Shown here: piece after piece, positions 56,880 to 64,000 of the stretch
Numbering within the stretch: the first letter of the stretch is position 1
Layout: every line of letters begins with the position of its first letter
NCBI GenBank assembly: GCA_011009095.1
Contig: VTPC01003680.1
Span: forward strand, 27,975-91,974
Length of the DNA: 64,000 nucleotides
Reading direction: 5' to 3'
Origin: Ignelater luminosus
Taxonomy: Eukaryota > Arthropoda > Insecta > Coleoptera > Elateridae
The notes under the pieces: generated by a model
Told to the model about the DNA's origin: nothing
Seen by the model: the letters and a program-made list of their open reading frames with translations, nothing else
The model's database searches: none
Made by a program: the position numbers and the translations under genes

Positions 56880-57426
56880 CCTCGCCGGAGGCGGGAGGCC
56901 GTTATAAGCTCCCTGTGGAGCTTCTTCAGCCAACTTGATGCTCGTTGATGGTGGCAGCGACCTAGATTCCGTCTAAGGTTCGCGTTGTTGGACTTGGCTG
57001 GTCGAAGAAGCGGTGCGACTATGGCGCGGACAGCAGTAGCAGTGATGATGCACGATGTTCGGCGCTGTGGCGTCCTCCCAGAAGAAGAGCGGGAGCGGCG
57101 GCGAGCGCGGTTTCGGCGGCGTCGCGACGGTGTTCGGCGAACGCGATCGCGAACGCGGAATCGGCGGGATGAAAAGAAGTGAACAACGTGAGCGTCGTGC
57201 GTCGTCAAAGGAGTGATGAGCGTGGAACGTGTGGCGTGGGCCGAGGAAAGTACTGCTCCGGCATTTGCCTTCACCACTAGGGGAAACCTCGGAAAAACCC
57301 GGGGAACGCCCGGGCCTCCCGAATGCGAACGCAGCGCTGGAAATGCTAACTGCGTCGCTCGGTATTTGTTGGCGCTGGCCGACCTGGAAAATGCATTGTT
57401 GCCCTGGATGTTGTTTGGCTGTCCTT
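56880..57426 (-). other. GC-rich island, Arg-rich reading frames
   Basis: The base composition changes abruptly from AT-rich to strongly GC-rich between about 56880 and 57880. Minus-strand ORF 56867-57277 (136 codons) is very Arg-rich ('RRTPSRRRRNRARRRSRSSS'), while another frame is Pro/Ser-rich; the GC content by itself keeps several frames open, so none can be trusted. In minus-strand order it follows the gag fragment at 57.43-57.88 kb and could be the start of ORF2 or unrelated DNA; no endonuclease motif is visible. Confidence 0.35.
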
Positions 57427-57878
57427 CTAGGCTCCCAGCGTTGCCATGAGGTCCTTCACGAACCGTCCGACGGCGGTGAGCATTTCCGCGATGCCGGAGG
57501 CGTCGCAGAGCCGCTGACCGAGGGTCTTCAACGCGTTGAAGAGGCTGGCGAAGTCGAGTCCTCCGAGAGAGTCCAGCCCGTTAAGGGAACCAGCGGACTT
57601 TGGCGGTGCTGCGCGCTGTCGGTTTCGCGGAGCTGGACGGCCCCGGTCCGCAGATGCAGTGGGCCGATCTCCCGGAGCTGACGCGTTGACCTTCGACGCT
57701 ACTCGGGGATACTGCAGGCACCCCTTGTAGTTGGCCGGGTGCGAACCGCTACAGTTCGCACACGTGGCCGGCGTGTCTCGGGTCTTCGTACAGTCCCCGG
57801 TGTGATTCGACCCGGCGCATTTCACGCATCGCGGAGCCGCTTTGCAGCATCGGAAACCATTCACAACTGCACCCCTGA
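57427..57878 (-). pseudogene. gag-like zinc-knuckle protein fragment of a non-LTR element
   Basis: 145-codon open minus-strand frame. It starts in what remains of a first knuckle ('FRCCKAA'), followed by 'PRCVKCAGSNHTGDC' and 'CANCSGSHPANYKGC', two CX2CX4HX4C-type knuckles typical of Jockey/R1/TRAS gag proteins. A Pro/Ala/Arg linker and a C-terminal segment 'LGGLDFASLFNALKTL' and 'LTAVGRFVKDLMATLGA' close the protein, as in related gags. The N-terminal half is cut off at about 57880, where AT-rich DNA begins. High GC content and an intact frame distinguish it from the gag at 38.1-39.9 kb, so it is a different and probably younger family. Confidence 0.8.
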
Positions 57879-57889
57879 ATGTATGTCAC

Positions 57890-58590
57890 ACACACGCCCG
57901 ATTTTTTAAATCAAATCAATTAGATTTCCATCTTTTAAGAAAAGCATATCTCGTACCGCTACACTGTTGCCAGAGTTAGCAAACCATTTATAAATAGTGA
58001 TTTCCTTGTATAGCAAAGTGTAGTGTACTGACATTGTTATTAGGTCGCTCTCGGGGGTGACTCAAATATTTATTAGGCCAGTTCTTACAGAATTGTTGAG
58101 TTACTCGTTGGACAATGTCCAATGAACACGTTGCTATCCCGATAAACGGTTAATGGGTATTTCTTTTAGGAAATGGTCTGGTATGAAAGTATAAGTGAGT
58201 TTCGTATTAAAAAATAAGCTGAAGTCAAGAAAGTGAAATCGCCTGGATCATTGAAAGTTAGAATTAGCTTCTAAGTATTTGTTTAGTTATGGTGTAGAAC
58301 TTTTCTAATGTCAAAATTTGAGCACCAACAACTTGGGGAAAATGGTACTTAAGCAATTTCACAGCTGCTTTCTAAATTTCTCCTAAAAATGTGGAGATTT
58401 GATTAGTACAAAATGTCATCTTTGATTGATTGCCCATATGCCGAGGAATTGGTTAGCTATTCTTGAAACTCCTTTAACTAGTTCGACAAGATTTGTTGCG
58501 TTATTGGAGTGTAAGTTTTTACATAGCTCACGTCTGGCTGTAAATTTGCACAATGTACTTAAAAATGATTCCATAGATTATTATTAATTT
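57890..58590. other. AT-rich spacer
   Basis: No coding signal recognised. Confidence 0.35.
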
Positions 58591-58596
58591 GCTGCG

Positions 58597-58678
58597 CACT
58601 CCATGAAGGTATAAAACAAGGAGACAGCATCCTAATACCAAGCTTATATGTTGTTATGAAACCGATAGACAGTGAAAA
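58597..58678 (+). pseudogene. Possible LINE RT scrap
   Basis: A short plus-strand frame reads 'HEGIKQGDSILIPSLYVVMK', resembling the RT block 'G..QGD.LSP.LFN..M'. Only about 25 codons are recognisable and neighbouring sequence does not extend it, so this could be chance. Confidence 0.4.
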
Positions 58679-58714
58679 ATGAGAAAGCAGGAACACATTT
58701 GTTATTGTTTTAAA

Positions 58715-60585
58715 TCAAGATACAACCCAGTGGCGGAAGGTAAATTGGCGGTCATTCTCTCGTATCACTTCAGATTTATCTAAAAACGAATGCGTAATGA
58801 AGAGCTTTCTTAAACGTTTGACAGCATTGCAACGCTTTAACTCATTTAATTCTTTCGTGAAGATTTCCTGCTGAACTAACTTAATTAGACATGTTAATGA
58901 GTGTAATCTCATGACAGTTAATAGCCTCTAGATTTTGTCCTTTCGATTAAGGGTGCTGTTTTTAAATTGAAACACACATGTGACAACTTGTAACGGGAAT
59001 AACCTGAAAAAGAGGCCTGATGCCCGTTACGGATATCGGAAGATGTTGAATCCCGTAGCTCCAACCCGAAGATGGGCATGGTTCAAGATAAAAGCTTACA
59101 CTCACAGAAACTCTAAATATGTCTGATAACAATTAAGGGCGCCAGAAGCTGAAAGTCAAAAGAAAGCCATTGGCCAGCCCACGCAGCTAGAAATGCTAAG
59201 ATCATTTGACTTTTTGAAATTTGATTAAAAATATATCCATTGTATATAAATAGAAATAAAGACAGATTTATTCAGATTTAATGAGTCGCCGAAGACGCTG
59301 CATTATCAATTTTACTAAGCTGTAATTGTTGATGCAAGGGGTCAAATATTTTGGAAATTCCTGATGGTACAGTGCTTTTACTAATTTGCAAATCACTTTA
59401 AATCAGTGAATGCATCCTAGTGTCTTCACTGCGTCCTGTTTGTTGTTAATTGTTCAAGGACAAAAGTGAATTGGTTATTTGTGATTTGTTAAATTGTCAT
59501 TCTTGCAAAATCAGAACACTAGTGGCTAATATTTCGTTTACTTGTTTTTGAAGATTGATAACTTACTCAATGATAGTTGCTTAAGTATTTGCAGTAAACA
59601 TCTAATGCCTAAAAAAAAGGTTGATGTTGGTCAATAATAAGTGACAGCGTTCAATCCAAATTGTAAAAATTGTAGGTATTTTGACACGCATGATACTCTA
59701 TATTATTTTAACTCTGGTATTAAATTTTAGTTTATAAACTAAACCAATAATACTCCAAATGAGTCAAAGCTGGTGATCTCGATGGTTAAGTATCTCGAGC
59801 CCTCATGCCCAATTCGTCTATTAAGGTAAGTTACATTTTGTTATTTTGCCTGTTACTGGGCTCTACTTTTGAAATTCATTTCTTGTCTTGATTCTCTCTT
59901 ATCTTCATTTCAGGCTGTTAGCTTTCCGCCTGTATATGAGTTTTAGACAGGGCTCGTTTGTCGTAAACTGATTCTTTGTCTCTAACGCAGTTTTTTTATT
60001 TTAGTTATACTTCTAATTCGCCAATACAAATTTTATATTTAAGTTGATACATGCTGTTTGTTGCTGATACCTGTATTTATTTATCTTTCTGCTTTTATAA
60101 TTCTTTGTTCTATTTTTGGTATTACGTAGCGTAGGATTCGAAATTCCATTTTGGCATGTAATTTATTATCTACCACTAATATTTTGCAGTTTGTAATACT
60201 CTAATTTAATATCTGTATTATTTATTCTAACTTAATATTTCATTTTAGTTAACTTAGTAAAGGGTATTAAATATCTTAAGTTATTCTAGCAGTTTAGTTA
60301 TCCGCCATATTGTTGTTAGTTTATGTATTGAAAATAAATCGCATGAATCATCAAAGATGCAAGCCGCACGCCGATTCAGCCACTAGTTCGCCACCACTTG
60401 CAGCGTCATCGCTTCATGTTTTTGCTACTATGGAGAAACTGACCGGTATAAATGCAAAGCGCCCAACCGTCGAACGAGGACTTGCAGTTGCAGTTCTACT
60501 CAAGCATCCAAAAGTAGTGAATACTAGCTCCAGTTACCAAAGAAAAGTAAGTATTTAGTGGCTAATAAGTACCTCGTAAGATCGA
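58715..60585. other. AT-rich DNA, no gene seen
   Basis: Short ORFs at 58715-58912 (minus) and 60310-60558 (plus) match nothing I recognise. Confidence 0.35.
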
Positions 60586-60632
60586 AACGTAAAAAGATAC
60601 CATTATCCTGACCGTTTCGTCCTGTTTCCCCT

Positions 60633-60885
60633 TACTTGTGGAATCGATTGTCTCAGTTGGCTATTGAGCAGTTCCGGCGACAGGTGACCCACGAGAAGCT
60701 AGTCCAGTATTTTCGTTGGGTGTTGAGCAGTTCCGACAGCACTGGTACTTCGTTCTGTTCCTTCCATGTACTTGTGGACTCAATTGTCTCCATTAACTCT
60801 TGAGCAGTCACGGCGACAGGCGACCCACAAGAATGCTATTCCGGCATTTTTGTTGGCCTTTGAGCGGTTCCGATAGTGCTGGAAA
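60633..60885. repeat. Diverged tandem duplication, ~136-bp unit
   Basis: Unit 1 (60633-60768) and unit 2 (60769-60885) align over most of their length: TACTTGTGGAxTCxATTGTC, then TTGAGCAGT and CGGCGACAGG, GACCCAC, and GTTCCGA. They differ by scattered substitutions. Confidence 0.8.
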
Positions 60886-61160
60886 ACGTCCGACTAGTCT
60901 AGTGGGGTTGTATCGTGTAGGAGCAGCTGCCCTGCGCTGAACATTCCTGGGCATATCCCCAGTTACATATACCCCTGTGGGGTACCTAAACCGGTTCCGT
61001 AGATCATAAAATAAAAGCAAACATCCATATAACTTGAGAACAAACTTTTATGTATTTTCTATTAAAAATTTTTATTTTGAACGATTTCGTAGCTCGTTTT
61101 CCGATTGGCTTGCACCACACGCAGCTAGTATTATATTGCCTTTGTGCATAACTTGGTTGA

Positions 61161-61170
61161 TATATAAAAG
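61161..61170 (+). promoter_or_regulatory. TATA-like box
   Basis: TATATAAAAG, about 150 bp upstream of the primer-binding-like site; suggestive only in the context of a putative LTR. Confidence 0.35.
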
Positions 61171-61317
61171 ATTCATTGGTTTAATCTGTGAGTGTTTTAT
61201 TTTTGCAGTAAATTTTATAGCAAGTCTGTTTCAGCTGTGACTACACAGCAACTACCCGTGAGCCCTCGTCTGACCGCCTAAAGGACGAGGAAGAGGAGTA
61301 AACCCCCTAATAAAATC

Positions 61318-61333
61318 TGGCGCCCGAGCACCG
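61318..61333 (+). other. Primer-binding-site-like sequence
   Basis: TGGCGCCCGAGCACCG resembles the TGGCGCCC... 3'-tRNA-complementary sites that follow 5' LTRs in many retroelements. It lies 4 bp after an AATAAA signal. The match to a specific tRNA was not tested. Confidence 0.4.
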
Positions 61334-61712
61334 TTGCCGATACCAAGCAGGAGAGAATACGCCACATGTTTTATTAATCCATTTCGTTTTTCAAGGGTTG
61401 GTTCTAATTTTTCTGTCTTGTCGCTAATTTCTCTTTCCAATAGGACTAATTACGTTTTGATACAGAGATTCAAGAGTAAAATTCTAAAAGTCTACATTAA
61501 AATTTTTCTCTTTTATTGCTTTAACAAAAAGTCGATTCTATTTTAAGGAGATTGAAATTTCTTTAGAATTTATAAAAAAATATCTTACTCTATTAGGCTA
61601 AGTTTTAATTAACCCTTGTTATTGTTCTAGACTGCTGATAAGTGTCTTTTAAACTCGATCCATACATCACGTTAATTATAATTTTTCTAAACATTTAAAA
61701 ATCAAATTCGAT

Positions 61713-61798
61713 AAGAAATAAAGGTACTTCCTTAAGGTGTGATAAGGTGTGTTGAGAAATATAAATTATCACACCTTAAGAAAGTACCTTTATTTCTT
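61713..61798. repeat. Near-perfect 32-bp-stem hairpin
   Basis: The left arm 61713-61744 and right arm 61767-61798 are inverted copies differing at one position (TACTTCCTTAAGG versus TACTTTCTTAAGG); the loop is 22 nt. The outer sequence AAGAAATAAAGGTAC has no obvious target duplication. It could be a tiny MITE, a cruciform or a miRNA-like hairpin. Confidence 0.9.
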
Positions 61799-61799
61799 T

Positions 61800-62636
61800 T
61801 CTAATCAAGTCACCTTAAGCAATGGATCCACGCCATATTTACAAATCAAGTTTGGATTTCTTTTTATTCAAATCTTTTGTTAGACGTGAACATTGTTATC
61901 GGCTTAAATTGATAGGAATTTTTATTGTTTCTCTTCATTTTACGTTGTTGGTGATTTTTTCAATGTTCGCAATATTATCTCTGTTATCAGGTCGGATTTC
62001 TAAATGTGCAATTATTTTCTCTCCTTAAGAAATTTTTCCTACGCTAATTGAGTTGTCTTTAAGAATTGTTCTTTTACGTTCTTCTTTTCAAAACAAGCTT
62101 CCTAAGCCTGTTCTGACACGCTGAAAAATGACCTAACTCATTTCAGTTTTTCTATTAGCAAAACTCAAGGTTATCACCTCTATTGTGGTTATTAAGATCT
62201 CTTCTGATTTGTTAGGTATAAGTTGTTTGCGCCAATTTTGTATTTCCGTTTAGTTCCGGGCAAGGAATTGACCGCCAGTCCGCATCCGATTAAGACGGGT
62301 TTGGTTTTTTAAGTTTAGTTTGCACAAAGTTGTTACAATTTTGGTTCTGTGGTTTTGAAGTGCATTGCTGTGTTTCAAGTTTTGTGTAATGATTTCTTCC
62401 TGAGATTATTTTGCTGTACCATTTATTGGATTAGTCTTCTATTTTTTCTGAGAAAGCCTCTTCAAATCTTGAAGGGTGAGCGTCTTCAAGTTTTTCTTTC
62501 TTGTGCTAATTCTTACCTGATCATTATTAACGTATACATTTCCTTTAATATTTTCAATTTTATTTAATATATTTCGTTTTGATATCTTTGTGTTTTTTTT
62601 TTATTGTAAATATAATCTCCCTACCTGCGCCCAAGG
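61800..62636. other. AT-rich DNA, no gene seen
   Basis: ORFs at 61822-62028 and 62349-62567 encode hydrophobic peptides typical of T-rich DNA; I do not regard them as genes. Confidence 0.35.
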
Positions 62637-63290
62637 CTACTGCTTAAGTTTTGCGGCCAAGACTAAAAAGGTTCTTATTTTCGAATAAGAATATTGTAAC
62701 ACAAGATTACTTTGGCGTTCAGATAATGTTGCATGCCAACTAAAATGAGGAAGAGGTCCATCATGTTGCAGATACATTTGCTGTCTTGTCAGTAACAGGA
62801 AGTTATCTAAAGGCGTTTGCAATTCTTTCCAAAAAAAGTTGCAAAGCGTTGCTCAGAAAAGAAATATCAGATTAGCTGATCGTCAATCATACCACACCAT
62901 ACGCTAACCAACAATATCATCTCCAGTAGACGCAAAATAAAATGTACGGAACTAATTGTGATTTGCTTGAAGCAGTGGTAGAAGTTCAACCATAAACCAA
63001 AGTCTTAAAGTTCTAGGTGCTGAGCCTGTTGTATGTGATGCGGATATAAAATCTTACCATGTAATGTTCAACTATTTTCAGAATGTTCTGCTGCTCATCT
63101 ACGTCTAACTTTGCAAGGCGGTCAGCTATTATTGAAACTGATAGAAATGAGCCATGAATTCGTATGTGTCGACAAACAGAAGTGAAAGTTTGGTGGTTTG
63201 GCACCATCCTGTTTGGAAATTGGCGTCTACGTATGTTGCCTAGCAGTAGCTCGCGAATTTCCCTCGCAAAATCCATAAACGTACATTGTC
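62637..63290 (-). pseudogene. DD41D-type mariner-like transposase fragment
   Basis: On the minus strand, ORF 63013-63276 begins near the first HTH: 'RRRQFPNRMVPNHQTFTSVC' and 'IHGSFLSVSIIADRLAKLDV' then 'EQQNILKIVE' (usual 'R..P.R..P...TF..V...L...GSF....GRPR.V...E..IL..VE'). Further on, in other frames, are 'VNVWCGMIDDQLI' (near 62900; usual 'VNVWCGIIGD.LIGP') and, in ORF 62637-62822, 'QQMYLQHDGPLPHFSWHATL' with the second catalytic Asp ('QHDGAP.HF'). The first Asp region is deleted and the C-terminus with the third Asp is degraded. Resembles a common arthropod mariner-like group; no TIRs identified. Confidence 0.75.
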
Positions 63291-63959
63291 AGCATAAATA
63301 CTGTTCATTCGAAATTTGAATATGCATTTTGCGCTTAGATTGCACTTCATTAATTCAAATTATTTGCTCTTTGGCAATATCATAGATTTAGATGTTTTAA
63401 ACTGGTACTATAAATACTGTTACTTCATTAGAATTCAGATGATGAACTAAAACAAAATATTATCCTGCTCTTGACGTTACATAAATTTAGCGAAAACAAG
63501 CTCAAACGAAATAAATCTAAAATGCTTATTATAAGCAGTTGAACATAAATTGGCTAGCATTAAACAACAATAATAACGACTGATCTAAATTTGATTTTAT
63601 TTGAAATTATTAACTACCTAAAACCAATAATCCCTAAAATAAACTGAAATGTTTAAAAATAATCTATTGTTAGCGAACAGAAATTTTAAAATTCTTTCCT
63701 GAACAGATACACCGCAAAACATTTATAATCGGTTTTGACTTAACTCCGAATGTATGTGCAAGTTGATAATTATCAGAAATCCTACGCTTTCACCGTTCGA
63801 AACGGAAATAGAATATATTGTATTCGTAAGCGCTTTAGAAAATTTCGAACGGTTTTAATGCTATTCCGTTTCACCCATTGTTTACCGTATCCGATCATTC
63901 ATTGTGTTCGGCAACGTGACAGTTTATTGAAGAATAAAATGATGCCTATAAAGCATACC

Positions 63960-63962
<3 letters not shown>
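63291..63962. other. AT-rich spacer
   Basis: No coding signal; contains the overlapping inverted repeats listed separately. Confidence 0.4.
63792..63872. repeat. Overlapping inverted repeats
   Basis: ACCGTTCGAAA (63792-63802) pairs perfectly with 63843-63853, and GAAACGGAAATAG (63799-63811) pairs with CTATTCCGTTTC (63861-63872) with one bulge. The two pairings are interleaved and share four bases. Confidence 0.8.

Positions 63963-64000
<38 letters not shown>
63963..64000. repeat. (AT)19 microsatellite, continues past the window
   Basis: Uninterrupted AT dinucleotides from 63963 to the last base; the right end is not in the window. Confidence 0.98.

Larger units (their letters stand above)
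60590..61317 (+). mobile_element. Possible LTR upstream of a primer-binding-like site
   Basis: This block contains, in order, a GC-richer tandem duplication (60633-60885), a TATA-like box TATATAAAAG (61161-61170), a short hairpin (CCTCGTC 61264-61270 with GACGAGG 61284-61290), an AATAAA signal (61309-61314) and then, immediately downstream, a sequence resembling a tRNA primer-binding site. That is the order expected of a retroviral-type 5' LTR. I found no second LTR, no clear TG...CA ends and no gag or pol downstream, so it may be a relic or a misreading. Confidence 0.35.

Noticed and set aside
56867-57277. 136-codon Arg-rich ORF as a nucleic-acid-binding protein
   Set aside because: High GC content opens several frames at once; the Arg runs come from CGN-rich DNA and no known domain is present.
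57229-57681. 150-codon plus-strand ORF in the GC-rich island
   Set aside because: It runs antisense to the zinc-knuckle gag frame, which has clear CX2CX4HX4C motifs.
1-64000. CRISPR array, operon, prophage or other prokaryotic system
   Set aside because: There are no regularly spaced direct repeats and no dense long ORFs. The content is typical of animal repetitive DNA.
1-64000. tRNA or rRNA genes
   Set aside because: No A/B-box plus cloverleaf arrangement or rRNA core sequence was noticed by eye; a tRNAscan-SE run would be decisive.

Overview
The window looks like intergenic or heterochromatin-like DNA from an arthropod, most likely an insect. It is strongly AT-rich, has no long open reading frames, and is packed with decayed transposable elements of types common in insect genomes: long-TIR Tc1/mariner relatives, piggyBac, pogo/Tigger, PIF/Harbinger, RTE- and Jockey-like LINEs, and Ty3/gypsy. 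I found no host protein-coding gene, tRNA, rRNA or CRISPR array. Assignments come from reading translated motifs and repeat ends by eye; no database search was possible, so clade names are provisional.

Layout. 0.8-5.1 kb: a composite bounded by ~250 bp inverted repeats with mariner-type ends, holding the start of a mariner-like transposase plus minus-strand pieces of a gypsy pol and a tyrosine recombinase. 5.3-5.5 kb: a mariner-like scrap. 5.9-8.0 kb and 10.1-12.5 kb: two plus-strand LINEs; the second carries a Harbinger-type MITE. 13.2-14.5 kb: a mariner-like scrap and a Harbinger transposase remnant. 17.0-17.4 kb: pogo remnant. 17.7-20.85 kb: a minus-strand LINE split by a 1.8 kb DD41D transposon. 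22.3-23.6 kb: an almost intact DD41D transposon with perfect 31-bp TIRs. 26.7-28.1 kb: two piggyBac scraps around a LINE 3' end. 28.15-29.15 kb: a foldback derivative with ~400 bp arms. 32.0-33.5 kb: LINE. 37.8-39.9 kb: Jockey-like gag plus endonuclease start (minus). 41.9-42.4 kb: mariner. 44.2-45.1 kb: gypsy pol. 47.06-50.2 kb: LINE with an 8-bp-TSD MITE and an inverted duplication of itself. 53.2-54.3 kb: piggyBac lacking its catalytic core. 54.7-56.4 kb: pogo/Tigger. 56.9-57.9 kb: GC-rich island with a gag zinc-knuckle fragment. 60.6-61.3 kb: possible LTR with TATA box, poly(A) signal and primer-binding-like site. 61.7 kb: near-perfect hairpin. 62.6-63.3 kb: mariner-like remnant. The window ends in a (TA)n microsatellite.

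The strongest theme is repeated colonisation by IS630/Tc1/mariner elements. Where both residues survive, the second and third catalytic Asp are separated by 41 residues (DD41D, the rosa/VISITOR-like pattern). The TIRs of these elements range from 31 bp to about 400 bp. Nesting gives a relative order of events: LINEs were hit by MITEs and a DD41D element, and one of these was later trimmed by deletion.
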